Positions 14,232-15,777 of a stretch of DNA of 15,777 bases are shown here, one piece after another. How positions within the stretch are numbered: position 1 is the stretch's first letter; every line of letters starts with the position of its first letter. The notes below the pieces were generated by a model. The model did not search any database and was not told where the DNA came from. It saw nothing but the letters and a program-made list of their open reading frames with translations. Source of the stretch: Actinomycetota bacterium (GTDB taxonomy: Bacteria > Actinomycetota > Actinomycetes > Actinomycetales > Microbacteriaceae); the NCBI GenBank assembly GCA_009927245.1, contig RFNI01000112.1, positions 1-15,777 of the forward strand. The letters are read 5' to 3'. The translations under genes were made by a program, and so were the position numbers.

Positions 14232-15574
14232 AGCCCTAGGTTATTCTCAACTACACGAGCAATACGGTCAGCCCAGGAATGTGCTGTTCCTTCATCTGCA
14301 GCCTCAACCATTACTCGAATTAGAGGTTCAGTTCCAGAAGCTCTAAGCAGCACTCTTCCAGTGCTTCCCAGATCTGCCTCTGCTTCTCTAACAACTTCTT
14401 GTAATCCGGCATCTGAATCAACTCTGCTTAGGTCAACACCTCTGACGTTGAGAAGTACCTGTGGGTAAATCTTCATCTGAGCTGCAAGTTCTGAGAGCTT
14501 CTTGCCTGTTGCCTTTGACTCAGCAGCAATCATGAGTGCAGTGAGGATACCGTCACCTGTTGTGGCATAGCGACTAAAGATAATGTGGCCTGATTGCTCA
14601 CCACCTAGGGTGTATCCGCCTTCGCGAATCTGTTCAAGGACGTAGCGGTCGCCAACTTTTGTTTCAAGCATTGTGATGCCAGCATCCTTCATAGCGATGC
14701 GAAGCCCCAGGTTACTCATCACTGTTGCAACCAGGGTATTTCTAGCTAGTGTGCCATTAGCCTTTGCTGAGAGAGCAAGGATTGCCATCAGCTGATCGCC
14801 ATCAACAATTGCTCCAGTGTGATCAACTGCTAGACAGCGGTCTGCGTCACCATCGTGTGCAAAGCCCATGTCTGCATCGTTTTCTAAAACAGCTGACTGG
14901 AGTGCACTCATGTGAGTTGAACCATACCCGGAGTTGATGTTTAGACCATCAGGGTCATTACCAATAACAATTACTTTTGCACCGGCGTCAGCAAATGCCT
15001 GCGGTGAGATAGCTGACGCTGCACCGTGAGCACAGTCGATAACAACCTTTAGGCCTTCAAGTGAATTAGGAATAGCGCCTAGAAGGTGAACCAGATATCT
15101 GTCTTCAGCGTCAGCAAATCTTTGCACTCGACCAACTGCACCGCCGATAGGTGCAAGTAGTTCTGATTGCATCGCTGCTTCAATTTGATCTTCAATATCA
15201 TCAGCAAGTTTGTGACCACCGGCAGCAAAGAACTTGATTCCGTTATCAGGTGCTGGGTTATGTGATGCAGAAATCATCACACCAAAATCTGCAGAGAAAT
15301 CTGCAGTCAAGAAAGCAATTGCTGGAGTTGGCACAACACCGGCATCAAAGACATCAACACCTGAAGAAGCTAAACCTGCTGCAACAGCTGATGCTAAATA
15401 CTCACCTGAGATGCGTGGGTCTCTACCGATAATTGCAATCGGTCTGCGACCTTCATTGCGTGCGGTTTCACCTAGAACTTTGGCAGCAGCTTGCGCCAAA
15501 TTAAGCGTGAGGGAAACAGTGAGATCGCGATTAGCAACACCGCGAACACCATCGGTACCAAATAGGCGGGCCAT
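14228..15574 (-). CDS. glmM: Phosphoglucosamine mutase
   Basis: 448 residues, full length. GlmM converts glucosamine 6-phosphate to glucosamine 1-phosphate, the step after GlmS. RLFGTDGVRG (3-12) is the family opening. The phosphoserine loop is SASHNPAPDNG (102-112) with Ser104 as the phosphorylated residue. The Mg2+ loop DGDADR is at 241-246, sugar-binding GGEQSGH at 324-330, and phosphate-binding RASGTEPLIR lies near the C-terminus. The ATG at 15574 has no Shine-Dalgarno but has TAATCT at leaderless spacing. It follows rpsI on the same strand after 35 bp, the usual rplM-rpsI-glmM order in actinobacteria, so it may be read both from the ribosomal operon and its own promoter. Its last codon overlaps coaA. 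Confidence 0.98.
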   Translation of the reverse strand: MARLFGTDGVRGVANRDLTVSLTLNLAQAAAKVLGETARNEGRRPIAIIGRDPRISGEYLASAVAAGLASSGVDVFDAGVVPTPAIAFLTADFSADFGVMISASHNPAPDNGIKFFAAGGHKLADDIEDQIEAAMQSELLAPIGGAVGRVQRFADAEDRYLVHLLGAIPNSLEGLKVVIDCAHGAASAISPQAFADAGAKVIVIGNDPDGLNINSGYGSTHMSALQSAVLENDADMGFAHDGDADRCLAVDHTGAIVDGDQLMAILALSAKANGTLARNTLVATVMSNLGLRIAMKDAGITMLETKVGDRYVLEQIREGGYTLGGEQSGHIIFSRYATTGDGILTALMIAAESKATGKKLSELAAQMKIYPQVLLNVRGVDLSRVDSDAGLQEVVREAEADLGSTGRVLLRASGTEPLIRVMVEAADEGTAHSWADRIARVVENNLGL

Positions 15575-15580
15575 GGCTTT

Positions 15581-15586
15581 AGATTA
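15581..15586 (-). promoter_or_regulatory. Putative -10 for leaderless glmM transcript
   Basis: The minus strand reads TAATCT, then six bases (AAAGCC), then the glmM ATG. It fits TANNNT and no Shine-Dalgarno precedes the start. It lies in the 35-bp gap after rpsI. The -35 region shows no clear match. Confidence 0.45.
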
Positions 15587-15609
15587 GCCGAGCAGTTGCT
15601 CGAAGCGAC

Positions 15610-15777
15610 TTAACGCTTTGAGAACTGAGAAGCCTTACGAGCCTTCTTTAGACCAGCCTTCTTGCGCTCGATGACACGTGCGTCACGAGATAGGAAGCCC
15701 GCCTTCTTCAAAGCTGGACGGTTGTTCTCGCGGTCGATCTCGTTTAGAGAACGTGCGATACCTAGACGAAGAGCACC
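15610..15777 (-). CDS. rpsI: 30S ribosomal protein S9, C-terminal part (truncated by window edge)
   Basis: The last 55 codons and the TAA of rpsI are visible; the first part lies beyond 15777. S9 is a small-subunit protein whose C-terminal tail reaches the P-site tRNA. GALRLGIARSL, a basic RPALKKAGFLSRDARVIERKK segment (split here), and the terminal KARKASQFSKR are diagnostic; the final SKR is the conserved tRNA-contacting tail. Leu is encoded by CTA in four of six visible cases, unusual for a highly expressed gene. A 5- to 6-bp hairpin (15589-15602) follows the stop but has no U-run, so transcription probably continues into glmM. Confidence 0.97.
   Translation of the reverse strand, partial: GALRLGIARSLNEIDRENNRPALKKAGFLSRDARVIERKKAGLKKARKASQFSKR

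Noticed and set aside
15234..15587. Open frames of 60-117 codons antisense to glmM and to other minus-strand genes
   Set aside because: They overlap well-identified conserved genes, lack ribosome sites, and their low-complexity Ala/Ser/Pro or Gln/His composition is what the opposite strand of a coding gene gives.
15589..15602. Hairpin after rpsI as a terminator
   Set aside because: Stem is only 5-6 bp with a 2-4 nt loop and no U-run, and the proposed glmM -10 follows directly. It is not a convincing terminator.
1..15777. Mobile elements, CRISPR arrays, phage genes, tRNA or rRNA
   Set aside because: No transposase, integrase, direct-repeat array, terminal repeats or RNA gene signature was seen; the gene order is that of a conserved actinobacterial core region.

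Overview
The window is a gene-dense, moderate-GC stretch of core chromosome from an actinobacterium, most likely a streamlined member of the Microbacteriaceae (the freshwater Rhodoluna/Aquiluna type). Three things point there: the gene order rpsI-glmM, coaA, glmS-acpS-alr-tsaE-tsaB-rimI-tsaD, groES, guaB; the product sequences; and very short intergenic spaces. The family-level placement is inference from recalled synteny, not from a search. I see no mobile element, CRISPR array, tRNA or rRNA, and no stretch over 300 bases lacks a gene.

Layout, left to right. Positions 1-1173 (-): 5' two thirds of guaB (IMP dehydrogenase), cut by the window edge. 1224-2330 (-): orphan type-1 periplasmic-binding-fold protein. 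2428-5018 (-): a three-gene polar amino acid ABC importer (permease, ATPase, lipoprotein binding protein) closed by a strong terminator. 5107-5403 (-): groES alone, without groEL beside it, under a perfect CIRCE operator. 5531-6733 (+): SAM-dependent methyltransferase with a THUMP-like C-terminus, divergent from groES. 6786-7184 (-): small DUF4190-type membrane protein. 7283-13241 (-): one tightly coupled six-gene run, glmS-acpS-alr-tsaE-tsaB-(rimI-tsaD fusion). 13269-14231 (+): coaA, divergent from glmS with 27 bp between start codons. 14228-15574 (-): glmM, whose stop overlaps the stop of coaA. 15610-15777 (-): C-terminal end of rpsI, cut by the window edge.

Functional themes. GlmM and GlmS act in the route to UDP-GlcNAc and Alr supplies D-alanine, so peptidoglycan precursors dominate. 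AcpS and CoaA provide and use coenzyme A for carrier-protein activation. TsaE, TsaB and TsaD make the tRNA t6A37 modification, and RimI, fused to TsaD here, would acetylate ribosomal protein S18. GroES and GuaB are housekeeping.

No undescribed system is evident. The points most worth a second look are the RimI-TsaD fusion; a recurring TANNNT hexamer exactly 6 nt before start codons that lack a Shine-Dalgarno, implying leaderless mRNAs; a shared symmetrical -10 between glmS and coaA with a possible three-codon upstream ORF; a CIRCE element placed so that it could also control the divergent methyltransferase; and strong use of the tetranucleotide CTAG and the Leu codon CTA.
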